A stretch of 64,000 nt of DNA, from assembly GCA_944325605.1 (NCBI GenBank), contig CALVAX010000003.1, positions 149,491 to 213,490 of the forward strand, given 5' to 3'. The stretch comes from Candidatus Gastranaerophilales bacterium (GTDB lineage: Bacteria > Cyanobacteriota > Vampirovibrionia > Gastranaerophilales > Gastranaerophilaceae). Of the stretch, positions 45,812 through 55,678 are shown piece by piece. Made by a program: the position numbers and the translations under genes. The notes beneath the pieces were generated by a model. That model ran no database searches and was not told the origin of the DNA. It saw only the letters and a list, made by a program, of their open reading frames with translations. The stretch's first letter is position 1. Each line of letters begins with the position of its first letter.

Positions 45812-46997
45812 CAGAGGAAATTACGACAGGGACAAATTAAGAAATAACCGTTCGCAAATTCAAAGTGTTATTATATCATCACCGGATAAGACACTTCTTG
45901 TTGTCGTGACTTTTCTGGTAATGATAGGGTTTATGATGATATTTTCAGCGTCCGCGCCAAAGTGTCTTGACGAAGGGGTAAATCCTGCACAATTCTTAAT
46001 AAAACAGATAATTTGTTTTATTGTCGGATTTATCGGACTGAAATTTTTTACAAACTATGATTACAAAAAGCTTGCGCAGTGGAATACTCTGCTTGCGGCA
46101 GGGATTATAATCGCACTGATGCTTGTTGATTTTACACCTTTAGGGGTTACGGTGAACGGTGCAAAAAGATGGATTAATATTTTGGGATTTCAATTGCAGC
46201 CGTCAGAGTTTGCAAAACCTGCAGTTGTTCTTCTTATGGCATCAGCTTTCAAGGACAATCCGAATCTTTTTGACGAAACAAAGTGGTTTAAATATTTTAT
46301 TCCGATACTTGTAATGCTGGCATTTATCTTTATGCAGCCGAATTTGAGTATGGTAATTCTGCTTTTGTCTGTTTGTGTTGTAATGTTTTTGTGCGGCGGC
46401 GGGTCGTTGAAACTGTTTTTCAGCTGCCTTGCGGCCGGCGTCACAACGATAGTTCTGGCGCTGACGACAATTATCAAACCTTATCAGCTTCAGCGTTTAA
46501 GAATCTGGCGCCATCCGGAAAGCGACCCGCAGGGGGCAGGATATAACATAATTCAATCCTTGATAGCGTTTGCCTCTGGAGGGTTTAACGGGGTCGGATA
46601 CGGCGGATCAATTCAAAAACTCGCTTATCTGCCGGAATGTCATACGGACTTTATCTTTGCAATTCTGGCGGAAGAACTCGGCTTTATCGGGTGTGTGCTT
46701 GTAATCGGGCTTTTCTGGACTCTTGTGCACAGAGGATTTATTATTGCTTCGCGCTGTCCTGATATGTACGGCAGGCTTCTGGCGGTCGGGATTACGTTTG
46801 CAATAGGGTTTCAGGCATTTTTGAATATAAGCGTTGCAAGTTCATTTCTGCCGACAACAGGCGTTCCGCTTCCATTTATCAGTTACGGCGGTTCTTCTCT
46901 TATTGTGTCGCTCTGGATGATTGGAATTTTGTTGAATATTTCTAAAAAACGAATTAAGAAAATAAGGAATCAGGAAGATGAACGTGCAAGAAGATAA
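45792..46997 (+). CDS. ftsW: FtsW/RodA family septal glycan polymerase
   Basis: FtsW is the SEDS-family peptidoglycan polymerase of the divisome. The 401-residue protein has ten membrane segments and the family residues VNGAKRWINILGFQLQPSEFAKPA, the HPESDPQGAGYN loop and GGSSLIVSL near the end. The start at 45792 is used because the longer frame would lie inside murD. Its N-terminal 35 residues are Arg/Asp-rich. It overlaps murD by 20 bp and murG by 20 bp. Confidence 0.93.
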   Translation: MSYRDYDRGNYDRDKLRNNRSQIQSVIISSPDKTLLVVVTFLVMIGFMMIFSASAPKCLDEGVNPAQFLIKQIICFIVGFIGLKFFTNYDYKKLAQWNTLLAAGIIIALMLVDFTPLGVTVNGAKRWINILGFQLQPSEFAKPAVVLLMASAFKDNPNLFDETKWFKYFIPILVMLAFIFMQPNLSMVILLLSVCVVMFLCGGGSLKLFFSCLAAGVTTIVLALTTIIKPYQLQRLRIWRHPESDPQGAGYNIIQSLIAFASGGFNGVGYGGSIQKLAYLPECHTDFIFAILAEELGFIGCVLVIGLFWTLVHRGFIIASRCPDMYGRLLAVGITFAIGFQAFLNISVASSFLPTTGVPLPFISYGGSSLIVSLWMIGILLNISKKRIKKIRNQEDERARR

Positions 46998-48108
46998 AAA
47001 ATATACATTTTTCATAACAGGCGGCGGCACCGGAGGACATATTTATCCGGCTGTTGCAATTGCCGACGGATTAAGTGAAAGAGGCGAAAATCTTTTTTAC
47101 GTCGGAAATCCTGATAATCTAGAGTATGATATTGTAAGCGGGAAAGGTTTCAATTTTTTGCCTGTAAAAGTTCATGGAATGCCGAGGAGTGCAGGTTTAG
47201 GACTTGTAAAATGGTGTTTTGAACTTTCTTTTGCAATAATGAAGAGCTGCTTTTATATTCTGAAATATAAGCCTGACGCAGTGTTCGGAACAGGCGGTTA
47301 TGTGTCGGCGCCGGCGCTTATTGCGGCTAAGATTTTAAAAATTCCTTATATGATGCACGATTGCGACGCTAAACCGGGGCTTGTGACAAGAAAGCTTGCG
47401 CCGTGGGCTTCTGCTGTGTCGCTTGCTTTTGAGTGTGCAAAATCGGAAATCAAAAATCCAAATTGCCTTATAAACGGCAACCCGATAAGAAAAACTTTTA
47501 AAACAATTTCAAAAGAAGAGGCGCGCAAAAGCCTCGGGCTTTCAAATAAAACAACTCTCTGCATAATGGGCGGATCGCAAGGCGCTCGGACGATTAACGA
47601 TGCGTCTGTTGATATTCTCAAAAAACTTTCAAAAGAATTTAATCTGCAAATCATATTCCAGACAGGAAAGAAAAATTTTGAAAGAGTAATTGAACAATTG
47701 ATAAAAATTTATCCTGAGTATGAGTGCGATTCAAATTTGATTGTAAGGCCTTATTTTGAAGATATGGTGACTGTCCTGAAGGCTTCTGACATTGCGGTAT
47801 CAAGGGCAGGGTCGCTGAGTATTTCGGAAATTTGCGCATCAGGTGCGGCATCTATCCTTGTTCCATACCCTCATGCGGCGGCTGACCATCAGCGCAAAAA
47901 CGCAAGATATATGGAAGAAAAGGGCGCATCATTATATATTGAAGACGATGAGCTTAATGCGGACACGCTGCTTGAGGATATCCTGCTGCTTGTGAAAAAT
48001 TCAGATAAGCTTTCCAAACTACAACAAAAAGCGCTTTTGCTTGCGAAATATGATGCGGCAGATGCAATTTGCGGCAAACTGCTTGAAACAGCCGCTCAAA
48101 AGAGGTAA
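46978..48108 (+). CDS. murG: UDP-GlcNAc:lipid I GlcNAc transferase
   Basis: MurG makes lipid II from lipid I. The 376-residue GT28 protein has TGGGTGGHIYPAVAIA, GTGGYVSAPA, IMGGSQGARTIND, and RAGSLSISEICASGAASILVPYPHAAADHQ, with the UDP-GlcNAc site. It begins within the end of ftsW after AGGAAG. Confidence 0.96.
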   Translation: MNVQEDKKYTFFITGGGTGGHIYPAVAIADGLSERGENLFYVGNPDNLEYDIVSGKGFNFLPVKVHGMPRSAGLGLVKWCFELSFAIMKSCFYILKYKPDAVFGTGGYVSAPALIAAKILKIPYMMHDCDAKPGLVTRKLAPWASAVSLAFECAKSEIKNPNCLINGNPIRKTFKTISKEEARKSLGLSNKTTLCIMGGSQGARTINDASVDILKKLSKEFNLQIIFQTGKKNFERVIEQLIKIYPEYECDSNLIVRPYFEDMVTVLKASDIAVSRAGSLSISEICASGAASILVPYPHAAADHQRKNARYMEEKGASLYIEDDELNADTLLEDILLLVKNSDKLSKLQQKALLLAKYDAADAICGKLLETAAQKR

Positions 48109-48112
48109 TTTT

Positions 48113-49279
48113 ATGTACTCATATAATGATGCAAAAGAGCTTTTGACATCTAAAGGCAAGTTTTATATAAATCTCGGGTTGGAGCGGATTTCTGCTGTGC
48201 TGGAGCTTCTCGGCAACCCTCAGGATAAGTTGAAATGTATTCATGTCGCAGGCACCAACGGAAAAGGGAGCGTATGCGCAATTCTTGAGGCTGTTTTACG
48301 GGAGGCCGGCAGGAAAACCGGACTTTATACAAGCCCGCATCTTTTTAAGTACACAGAACGCATAAAAATTAACGGTGTTGATATTTCCGATGAAGATTTT
48401 GCGCGGCTAGTGTTTGAAACTTGCAATCTGGCTGATAAAAATAATATTCATCTGACAGAGTTTGAAATCCTGACGGCTCTGGCTTTTAAATATTTTGAAG
48501 AAAATAACGTTGATGTCGTTGTGCTGGAAACTGGTCTTGGCGGAAGGTTTGACGCGACAAATGTTATAAAAAGCAACCTTTGTGCCGTGATTACGCATAT
48601 TGATCTTGACCACACAGAGCGGCTCGGAAGCACTAAAGATAAAATAGCTTTCGAGAAAGCCGGAATTATAAAGCCAAATTGTCCGGTCATTACATCCGAG
48701 GGTTACGAGGCAATCAGAGATGCTGCGGATGTAAATAATTCTCTTTTAATGATGATAACACCTCTGGAAGATACCTCAAACCTTTCGCTCAAAGGGCTTT
48801 ATCAGCAGGAAAATTTGTCGCTTGCGCTTGCTGCCATAAGGCTTGTGTTTCCTGAAATTCCGGAGAATGTTATTCAATCAGCGCTTACAAAGGTTAAACA
48901 TCCGGCAAGATTTCAGTTTATAGAAGCCAAAAATCTTATAATCGACGGAGCGCACAACCCGAACGGAATTGCCGCGCTTAGAGAAAGCCTTGATTTTTAT
49001 TTTCCGGACAAAAAACGCCGCTATGTTTTCGGATGTCTGAAAAATAAAGATTACAAAAAAATGATGGCGCTATTGTTCGACAAAAATGACGAAATCTATT
49101 TTAACCATTTTTCTAACCCTAATTCTTGCGCAGTCGAAGAACTTCAGGCAGAATGCGCATTCCCGTCAAAAGAGTTCAGGTCATTAGACGAATTTGAATA
49201 CAAACCTGACACCCTCACAATAATCTGCGGGTCATTTTATATGATTAACGAAATAGTTACTCCTGATTGCTTTCTTTAA
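48113..49279 (+). CDS. folC: Dihydrofolate/folylpolyglutamate synthase
   Basis: FolC adds glutamate to dihydropteroate and folates. From the ATG at 48113 the protein is 388 residues, a little short of the usual 420. Features are HVAGTNGKGSVCAILEAVL, TSPHLFKYTERI, VLETGLGGRFDATNVI, DHTERLG and IIDGAHNPNGI. It is the last gene of the cell wall operon and with folE2 completes part of the folate route. It overlaps the convergent glycosyltransferase gene by 23 bp. Confidence 0.93.
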   Translation: MYSYNDAKELLTSKGKFYINLGLERISAVLELLGNPQDKLKCIHVAGTNGKGSVCAILEAVLREAGRKTGLYTSPHLFKYTERIKINGVDISDEDFARLVFETCNLADKNNIHLTEFEILTALAFKYFEENNVDVVVLETGLGGRFDATNVIKSNLCAVITHIDLDHTERLGSTKDKIAFEKAGIIKPNCPVITSEGYEAIRDAADVNNSLLMMITPLEDTSNLSLKGLYQQENLSLALAAIRLVFPEIPENVIQSALTKVKHPARFQFIEAKNLIIDGAHNPNGIAALRESLDFYFPDKKRRYVFGCLKNKDYKKMMALLFDKNDEIYFNHFSNPNSCAVEELQAECAFPSKEFRSLDEFEYKPDTLTIICGSFYMINEIVTPDCFL

Positions 49280-50816
49280 CCATTTCCGAAATCAGATTGT
49301 TCAGTTCTGCCGGACAGAAGTCGTTGCAGGTGTTCCATATCAGAGTCGGCTTCGGCTCTTTGATAGATGGCGACGGATAATCACTGTTACAGAAGCCTTT
49401 CAGCATATTTGTCGACCCGTCAACGTTCGGCGTAAAATGCGTGCAGCAGCTGCAAATTCTGAGTACAAAACCGTAATCATCAAGTTTTGTTTTTAATTCA
49501 TGAAGCGCATCTATCATTCTTAAGTGCGTGCCGGTTGTGAATTTTTTGTTCTTGTAATAGAACCTGATTTTTGCAAGTCCGTGGTCTGATATAAACTGCA
49601 TTCTGCAATTAAGGTTGTTTCTGCTAGTGGAAACAACAACGTCGACATCAAATTTCTGGGTGTTTTCAGGCAAATCTTCCCTGTTTAGAATTTTATTAAT
49701 TACTTTTCTTATAGGTGGCAAGTTCTTAATTATGTGCCCGAAAGAATATCCCGGATACATAAAAAGTCTTAATATTTCAGTTTTCGTTAATTTAGATTCA
49801 ACAAGGCTGAGTGCAAATCCTACAGCTAAGAGAATAAACGTAAACAATACAAATTTAAAATCAAGGAAGAAATAAGAACTGTAAGAATGTTTGAGAACAA
49901 CGGCATAAATAATTAATAATGTCCAAATATTCGGATAAATAAGCGAAAGTACATGTTCGTTAAACACAAAGTTCTTGGAAAATATCTGTAAAATACCGTT
50001 TCTGAACAAATTCATTCTTGCAGAAAATCTCGGTTTCTTAAATTCGTAATTTGCGCTGTCTACAATTGTCTGGATATTAGGGTTGTAAGTACACTTGCAT
50101 CCGATTCTTGACAGAAGCAGACTGTATTTAAGTTCTGAATTTACGTCTTTAAAATCGACATCGCCGATCTGGTTAATAATTTCTTTTTTAATAATAAAAA
50201 CGCCGCTGTCAGCCTGTGAAGCAAGTCCGAACAGAGATCGTGCACGGCGTAAGAAATTCATGTGGTATTTTTGATAAGCTGCTTTTATTTTGTCAACAGG
50301 GCCGAAGTTTTCTGTATCAATAATAGTTTCGCCGCTAAGGACACTGTTTTTTACAAGAGCAGCATTTACAGTTGAAAGAAAATCAGGTGCAATGCTTCTG
50401 TCAGCATCAATAAAAACAAAAGAATCAATGTAATCATCCTGAGCAAGCTGTTCCAGAAGTATTGATATAGCCTGATCTTTTCCGATTGTACCAACATCTT
50501 TTATGTTAATTGTGTGAATAAAATTGTCGTTAAGATAAAAATTCTGAGAACCGTCCGTGCAGTTGTCCAGAATCAGGAATACTTTAAAATTTCCAATCGG
50601 ATAGTCCTGTGATTTGAGTTCTCTAATAAGGTTTTGAAGTGTATCTTTGTTGTTATGTGCATAAATCACAACAGCCAGATTATCTTTTTCTTCATATTGG
50701 GAATATTTTTTCTCAAGTCTGAATTTTTTATCATTAAGATTTCTGATGGCAAGTGCCAGAAAAAAGATTGTGTATAATGCAGCATAAATGTATAAAATAT
50801 CTAAGATTAATTCCAT
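49257..50816 (-). CDS. Membrane glycosyltransferase family 2-like protein
   Basis: The 519-residue protein has an N-terminal helix, then a GT2 domain (VVIYAHNNKDTLQNLIREL, FLILDNCTDGS, SFVFIDADRSIAPDFL, which carries the DxD). Two membrane helices are around residues 300-345. The C-terminal ~140 residues contain CSCCTHFTP and other cysteines (CNDFCPAELNN) that may bind metal. It is likely a cell-surface polysaccharide or lipid glycosyltransferase. The C-terminal Cys domain is not one I recognise. Confidence 0.78.
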   Translation of the reverse strand: MELILDILYIYAALYTIFFLALAIRNLNDKKFRLEKKYSQYEEKDNLAVVIYAHNNKDTLQNLIRELKSQDYPIGNFKVFLILDNCTDGSQNFYLNDNFIHTINIKDVGTIGKDQAISILLEQLAQDDYIDSFVFIDADRSIAPDFLSTVNAALVKNSVLSGETIIDTENFGPVDKIKAAYQKYHMNFLRRARSLFGLASQADSGVFIIKKEIINQIGDVDFKDVNSELKYSLLLSRIGCKCTYNPNIQTIVDSANYEFKKPRFSARMNLFRNGILQIFSKNFVFNEHVLSLIYPNIWTLLIIYAVVLKHSYSSYFFLDFKFVLFTFILLAVGFALSLVESKLTKTEILRLFMYPGYSFGHIIKNLPPIRKVINKILNREDLPENTQKFDVDVVVSTSRNNLNCRMQFISDHGLAKIRFYYKNKKFTTGTHLRMIDALHELKTKLDDYGFVLRICSCCTHFTPNVDGSTNMLKGFCNSDYPSPSIKEPKPTLIWNTCNDFCPAELNNLISEMVKESNQE

Positions 50817-50879
50817 AATATCCCTCTTAATTCTACAAAAATATTGTAGTTAAAACCTTTTTAAATTTCCATTTAATGT

Positions 50880-51905
50880 AAATATTTGTGACAGAGAGGA
50901 GAAAAGAAGTGAAGAGTGAGAAGTGAAGGGTGAGGAGAGTTGAACAGTTGAAAGGTTGAAAGGTTGAAAGGTTGAAGGGATTGCGACAAAACAATTCCCT
51001 CTCCCTACGGGAGAGGGCTAGGGTGAGGGGTTAATAAGTGAGAAGTGAAGAGTGAAGAGGGTTGAATAGTTGAAAGGTGGAATGGTTGAAAGGTTGGTTA
51101 CAGAATAAATTTTCCATCTACCTTTGGGAGAGGGTAGAATTTCCGACGAACGAAGTGAGTCGCAGGAATTCGGGTGAGGTTATATTAGTGAGGGGCGAGG
51201 AGAGTTGAAAAGTTGAATGGTTGAAGGGGTTGTTTCTGGAAAAAGATACTAAGGCATTAGGGCGTTAAGAGGTTTCGTTGTGAAAGACGCCCCATTTTGT
51301 CTTCCACTGTCATCCTGAATTTATTTCAGGATCTCGTCGGGATACTGAAACAAGTTCAGCATGACAAAATGGGGCGGAAGTGAAGGGAGAAGAAAGTTGA
51401 AAAGTTGACGAGTTGAATGGGTGAACAGTTGAAAGGATTGTTCTAAAAAGATACTAAGGCGCTAAGGCCCTAGGAGGTTACGGATAAAAGACGTTAGGAC
51501 GATAAGACGTTAAGACGAAAAGTTCAAAACAAAGTGAATAGGTGAATAAGTAAATAGGTGAATAAGTGCGTTACATAAAATTTCAGGTGTGGGTGATTTG
51601 TAAGTCAGGTTTTAACAAAGTGAGGTGTGAAGAGAGTTGAATAGTGGAACGGGTGAAAGGTTGAAGGGTTTGTTTCAGAAAAAGGCGATAAGAAATCGCC
51701 CCGTTTTGTCTAAGCCACTGTCATTCTGAGGGAGTGAAACGACCGAAGAATCTTCTTGCGTTTCCAGAAGATCCTTCGGCTTTTCGCACTCGCAGTAAAC
51801 ACGGGTAAGGCTAACGTCTTTCACCCTCTGCTCGTGCGCCTCAGGATGACGTTGGGAGCCTGAGATAAACTCAACATGACAAAATGTGGCGAATGTGAAG
51901 AGTGA
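50880..51905. repeat. 1-kb cluster of dispersed repeats
   Basis: This gene-free region repeats the 14.9-16.5 kb families: GGTTGAAA tandem units (50938-50982), GAGGGCTAGGGTGAGGGG modules, a CATTTTGTC palindrome and TCATTCTGAG palindromes, with scattered AAGGCGTTAAGACG-type units. No coding signal was seen. Confidence 0.85.
51288..51376. repeat. Palindromic element, CATTTTGTC family, copy 4
   Basis: CGCCCCATTTTGTC pairs with GACAAAATGGGGCG. Internal sequence TCATCCTGAATTTATTTCAGGAT resembles copies 1 and 3, with paired changes at T/C positions. Confidence 0.8.
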
Positions 51906-51931
51906 AAAAGTTAAATCGGCTCAAATATGCA

Positions 51932-51960
51932 GCAACACAGGCCATTTTGGCCTGTGTTGC
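51932..51960 (-). terminator. Strong hairpin after the Ycf23-like gene
   Basis: GCAACACAGGCC and GGCCTGTGTTGC form a perfect 12-bp stem with a 5-nt loop, 33 nt beyond the stop codon. On the minus strand the downstream bases (TGCATATTT) are only moderately T-rich. Confidence 0.6.
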
Positions 51961-51992
51961 TGTGTTATTAAAATTATTAAAATTCCGCCTGT

Positions 51993-52751
51993 TTATACAA
52001 GAGCTGCAATTTTTTCTGCATTTTTAGAAGCAATTTCAACAAGCTGTCTTGAAGTTGCAATCATAGCAATTTCAGAAGAAAGTTTGTTAATGCAGGAACC
52101 GCATCCGATAGCAGAAGCGCCTGCAGCAAATGCAAACGGAGCTGTAGTCGGGTTGATGCCTGTAGCTGTCATAACAGGAATGTCAACGTTTCTTACAAGT
52201 TCAATTGTGTTTGAAATTGTAAGTTCAACTCTTTCCATCAAACCTCTGACACCGTTAGCCTGTTCAGCTTTAGAGAAGTGTCCTTCAGTCTGGATTAAGT
52301 CAATACCGAGAGATTCCAGTTCTCTTGCAAGTGAAATTTGTTCGTTAATGTCTATTTCACCCGGGATTGTAACGCAGAAAAATACGTGGCTGCCTTTTAA
52401 AAGTGCAAGGGTTTCTTTTGTAAGTTCCAGAACTTCGTTAGCAGAGAAGGTTTTTCCGCTTTTGTAAAGAACATCGAAGTTGCCGAGTTCAATAGCATCA
52501 GCGCCGAGTTCAACGGCTCTTGCAAGCTGTGAAGGAACGATTGAAGAAACAAATACCGGCATATCAGTCATTTCTCTGACAGCTTTAATTATATCTTCAT
52601 CAGCGCAGATATCAACAGCGCTTGCGCCTGTTTTTTCAGCGGAAGCAACAACTTTTTTTACGCTTTCCATATCAAAGTTGTCAATACCTGCAATAATTTT
52701 TACTGCTCTTTTTTCATCCAGGTGTTTTTTGAATAAATCAATTCTTTCCAT
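51993..52751 (-). CDS. ycf23: Ycf23/DUF561 family protein
   Basis: The 252-residue protein is a TIM-barrel-like protein of the Ycf23 family, conserved in cyanobacteria and plastids. Visible segments are KIIAGIDNFDMESVKKVV, ADAIELGNFD, LIQTEGHFSKAEQANG and VMTATGINPTTAPFAFAAGASAIGCGSCI. No biochemical function is established. Its presence supports a cyanobacterial affiliation for the organism. It is monocistronic and has a GGAGA ribosome binding site. Confidence 0.85.
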   Translation of the reverse strand: MERIDLFKKHLDEKRAVKIIAGIDNFDMESVKKVVASAEKTGASAVDICADEDIIKAVREMTDMPVFVSSIVPSQLARAVELGADAIELGNFDVLYKSGKTFSANEVLELTKETLALLKGSHVFFCVTIPGEIDINEQISLARELESLGIDLIQTEGHFSKAEQANGVRGLMERVELTISNTIELVRNVDIPVMTATGINPTTAPFAFAAGASAIGCGSCINKLSSEIAMIATSRQLVEIASKNAEKIAALV

Positions 52752-52903
52752 ATTTGTAATCTCCTTAACTGATAAATCATCTATAAATCTTTCCTGAATT
52801 ATACATTAAAATTTTAATAATTTCAATAACTAACCGTTACAAATCCGCCGAATATGATGAAAATAATTGAATTAAATGAATAATAAATATGAGAGGTATT
52901 GTT

Positions 52904-53581
52904 ATGAATAGAAAAGTATTATTTTTGTTTGTGTCAATTATTTTTCAGTTTTACTGCCAGAATCCGGTGTTGGCAAAATCTTATGCTCCGGATGAGGAGA
53001 TTAACATAACAGTATATGAAAAAATAAATCCGGCCATAGTATCAATAGATGCGCAGACGTCTGACGGAATATCCGCCGGTACAGGCTGTATTGTCAGTCC
53101 TAACGGCCTTATATTAACGGGTTCTCATGTGGTAGAAGACAGCAAAAGCGTTGAAGTTACAATGTATAACGGACAGGTTTACAAGGCCGAAATAGTTTCC
53201 AAAATGGGGAAAAATAAAGACCTTGCTCTTCTTAAGATAACACCGAAAATGCAGCTTCAAACAATAAAGTTCGGGGATTCACAAAACATTAAAGTCGGGC
53301 AGAAAGTCCTTGCAATCGGCAATCCTTTCGGATTTTCAGGAACCTTGACGCAGGGTATAATTTCCAGAATTGATTATACAAAAAATAAAATCCAAACAGA
53401 TGCTGCCATCAATCCCGGCTGTTCCGGCGGCCCGCTTTTGAATACTTCAGGCGAGGTCATCGGTATAAATCAGTCAATTTACAATCCTGATAACAATATT
53501 TCAAACATCGGTATAGGATTTGCAATACCGATTAATGACGCTAAAAAGTTCATAGAAACTACTAAAATGTCCCAAAAATAA
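52904..53581 (+). CDS. Trypsin-like serine protease (HtrA/DegP-like without PDZ)
   Basis: The start at 52904 has GAGAGG upstream and begins a signal peptide (MNRKVLFLFVSIIFQF). The 225-residue protein is a two-barrel protease with His75 (TGSHVV), Asp106 (NKDLALL) and Ser174 (NPGCSGGPL). It is shorter than DegP because PDZ domains are absent, as in some HtrA-like envelope proteases. CSGGPL in place of GNSGGPL is a small change. It may degrade misfolded envelope proteins. Confidence 0.87.
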   Translation: MNRKVLFLFVSIIFQFYCQNPVLAKSYAPDEEINITVYEKINPAIVSIDAQTSDGISAGTGCIVSPNGLILTGSHVVEDSKSVEVTMYNGQVYKAEIVSKMGKNKDLALLKITPKMQLQTIKFGDSQNIKVGQKVLAIGNPFGFSGTLTQGIISRIDYTKNKIQTDAAINPGCSGGPLLNTSGEVIGINQSIYNPDNNISNIGIGFAIPINDAKKFIETTKMSQK

Positions 53582-53632
53582 AAATTATTACAAAATGTAA
53601 AGTCGGCTTTAAAATAGTCTGAATTGCTTTTA

Positions 53633-53758
53633 TATAATGCGATACAGCCTTAAAAATTGAAAAATTTCAAGGCAACTATCGGGTTCAAAAAAACTTTATC
53701 TAAGTATCAGTGGAAACACTAAGGGGAAAATTATAGTTTAGGAAAAAGGAGTTAAGAA
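53633..53758 (+). promoter_or_regulatory. Promoter and structured 5' leader
   Basis: A perfect TATAAT at 53633-53638 starts a leader of about 115 nt. The RNA would form CGATA/TATCG enclosing GCCTT/AAGGC and an AAATT/AATTT stem with GAAA loop (a GNRA tetraloop). A second hairpin, AGTG-GAAA-CACT, also ends in GAAA. AAAAAGGAG then precedes the ATG. It does not match a riboswitch class I know; it may be a regulatory RNA. Confidence 0.45.
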
Positions 53759-55111
53759 ATGGGATTATCAGAAGTTTCAAAAGTTTCTGCTGCTCAATCA
53801 CAGCAGACGGAACAAAAGCCTGAAATTAAGGCAAAACAACAAGAGAACAATGCCGAATTGTCGCAGGCCTTGTCAAAAGGTCAAACATCAAAAGACAGCA
53901 AAAAAGCAGAAATAATTGCTGCAGAATTAAAAAAGAAAGAAGGCTTGTCCACAGGTGCAAAATTGGGAATCGGAGCTGCAGCTCTTTTGGCAGCCGGTTC
54001 AATTTTGAAATTTGTAAAACCTTCTGCCGGTAAAGCATTAATTGGGGCCGCCAAATTAGCTTCTCACGCCCCTCAGGCTCAAAAAGGGCTTAAAGCAAGC
54101 CACGCACTCGGTACAGTCGGAGGTTTGGCAGGTGTATCAATTCTTGCAGCCTGTTCAACAGATGAATTGGACGAAATCCACAACCACTATGTTGATTTGC
54201 CTTCAGATACTGTTACAGAAACTGAATATGTTGAAAAAATTGTTGAAAAACCGGTTTATATTACGCAGACCGATACGATAAGAGATTCAATCAGGGTACC
54301 GGAATATATTTATAAGACAGATACGTTATGGCAGACAAAAGTTGATACAATAAAAGAGCCAATATATATTCATGATACAGATACATTGTGGCAGACGAAA
54401 TATGATACAATTAAGGTGCCGGAATATATTCATAAAACTGATACATTGTGGCAAACAAAAATTGATACGCAATATGTAGAAAAACCGGTATATTATCCGC
54501 TTCCGCCGGAAACACTTTTTGTTAAAAAAGATTTTAAATCGGATGTTCCGGAAAAAATGAAAGAAATGTTTCATGATTTGGGTATAGATACAGCCGGAGT
54601 CGGCCAGTTTGTTTATGGTGTGGATTGGCAGGATGCCAAGAACAATCAGATTCACAGAACCCTCTGGGATGGCGGACGTACAAGCCGTGACGGCGATGTT
54701 TACATTATGAATGACATCGGAACTAAATGGTCAAATCCGGATGAAGCTTATGTATTCGGTAAAAACGAAGAATTCAAGCGCCATGAACTGTACGTTAACA
54801 GTTCTCAAGACCTCAGCGACTGTGAAAATCTTCCAAAAACAGAAATCAGTATTTCAAATGGCAACGGCGTGCCAAACTGGTCAGTATTTGATCCAAATCA
54901 ATCAACTTCCGAACCGGGCAACTGGCTCCGTCAGGAACCCAGAAGCTTCACAAAAATCGGTGAAGGCCAATGGCAGTCAAGTGACGGATTTACATACGAA
55001 AAAGGCGACCAGCCGAATTCAATCAAGAAAACAAACCAGCACGGTTCCGAATGGCTTCTTAAAGACATTAGTATTATCGGCGGAGATGATGCAAAGGATC
55101 CGCAAGAATAG
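53759..55111 (+). CDS. Repeat-containing probable surface protein
   Basis: The 450-residue protein is polar and Gln/Lys-rich at residues 1-60. It then has two hydrophobic Ala/Gly segments (LGIGAAALLAAGSILKF and GLAGVSILAAC). The segment LAACS resembles a lipobox but is far from the N-terminus. From residue 145 to 260 there are four copies of a ~22-residue motif containing TDTLWQTKxDTI, alternating with P-x-Y-I-x-x-T. The C-terminal 180 residues are beta-like and soluble. The repeats are probably extended stalk elements. I do not recognise the family. Confidence 0.7.
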   Translation: MGLSEVSKVSAAQSQQTEQKPEIKAKQQENNAELSQALSKGQTSKDSKKAEIIAAELKKKEGLSTGAKLGIGAAALLAAGSILKFVKPSAGKALIGAAKLASHAPQAQKGLKASHALGTVGGLAGVSILAACSTDELDEIHNHYVDLPSDTVTETEYVEKIVEKPVYITQTDTIRDSIRVPEYIYKTDTLWQTKVDTIKEPIYIHDTDTLWQTKYDTIKVPEYIHKTDTLWQTKIDTQYVEKPVYYPLPPETLFVKKDFKSDVPEKMKEMFHDLGIDTAGVGQFVYGVDWQDAKNNQIHRTLWDGGRTSRDGDVYIMNDIGTKWSNPDEAYVFGKNEEFKRHELYVNSSQDLSDCENLPKTEISISNGNGVPNWSVFDPNQSTSEPGNWLRQEPRSFTKIGEGQWQSSDGFTYEKGDQPNSIKKTNQHGSEWLLKDISIIGGDDAKDPQE

Positions 55112-55137
55112 ACAATTTCCCATAATATATCCTCATG

Positions 55138-55165
55138 CAGGGCACTTTATCAAGTGCCCTGTTTT
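55138..55165 (+). terminator. Terminator of the repeat protein gene
   Basis: CAGGGCACTT and AAGTGCCCTG form a 10-bp stem with a TATC loop and a TTTT tail, 26 nt after the stop codon. Confidence 0.85.
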
Positions 55166-55182
55166 CTAAGTTAAAATAAGAG

Positions 55183-55570
55183 GGATGTATATAGCAAATT
55201 CCGCCAAAAATTTTCAAAACAGCGTCATACTGAGGGTTAGCGAAGTATCTCAATAAAAAAGATTCTTCGGACTTCGTCCTCAGAATGACTGGAGTAAATC
55301 CCCTCTCCCTTGAGGGGAGAGGGAAGAAATTGTTAGTGAGCATTAGCGAACTTACAATTTCGGGTGTGGGTGACTGAACAGCAGTAGGTTGTGGTAAATA
55401 TTAATTTACCGCAACACAAAAGTTTCGGTAATCAGAGATTACCAAAACCTACTTTCTTCGTCCTCAGAATGACATGAATATCACACGTCATCCTGAGGCG
55501 CACGAGCAGAAGGGGAAAGGTGTCAGCCGTACCTGTTTATTGCGAGTGCGGAAAGCCGAAGGAGCTGAAT
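55183..55570. repeat. Repeat-rich stretch with left end of the 1725 element
   Basis: GGGATGTATATAGCAAATTC matches the left arm of the element at 1725, but the right arm is missing. CTCTCCC...GAGGGGAGAGGG and TTCGG...CAGAATGAC palindromes follow. No gene is seen in 55112-56006. Confidence 0.6.
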
Positions 55571-55667
55571 CAACAACAATATTTTGTCTTTCACTGTCAT
55601 TCTGAATTTATTTCAGAATCCCATTGAGATGCTGAGATAAACTCAGCATGACAAAATATTGTTGTTG
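55571..55667. repeat. Palindromic element, CATTTTGTC family, copy 5 with changed arms
   Basis: The interior is like the other copies, but the outer arms are CAACAACAATATTTTGTC and GACAAAATATTGTTGTTG, perfectly complementary to each other and different from the other copies. Confidence 0.85.
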
Positions 55668-55678
55668 AAAATTTTAAA

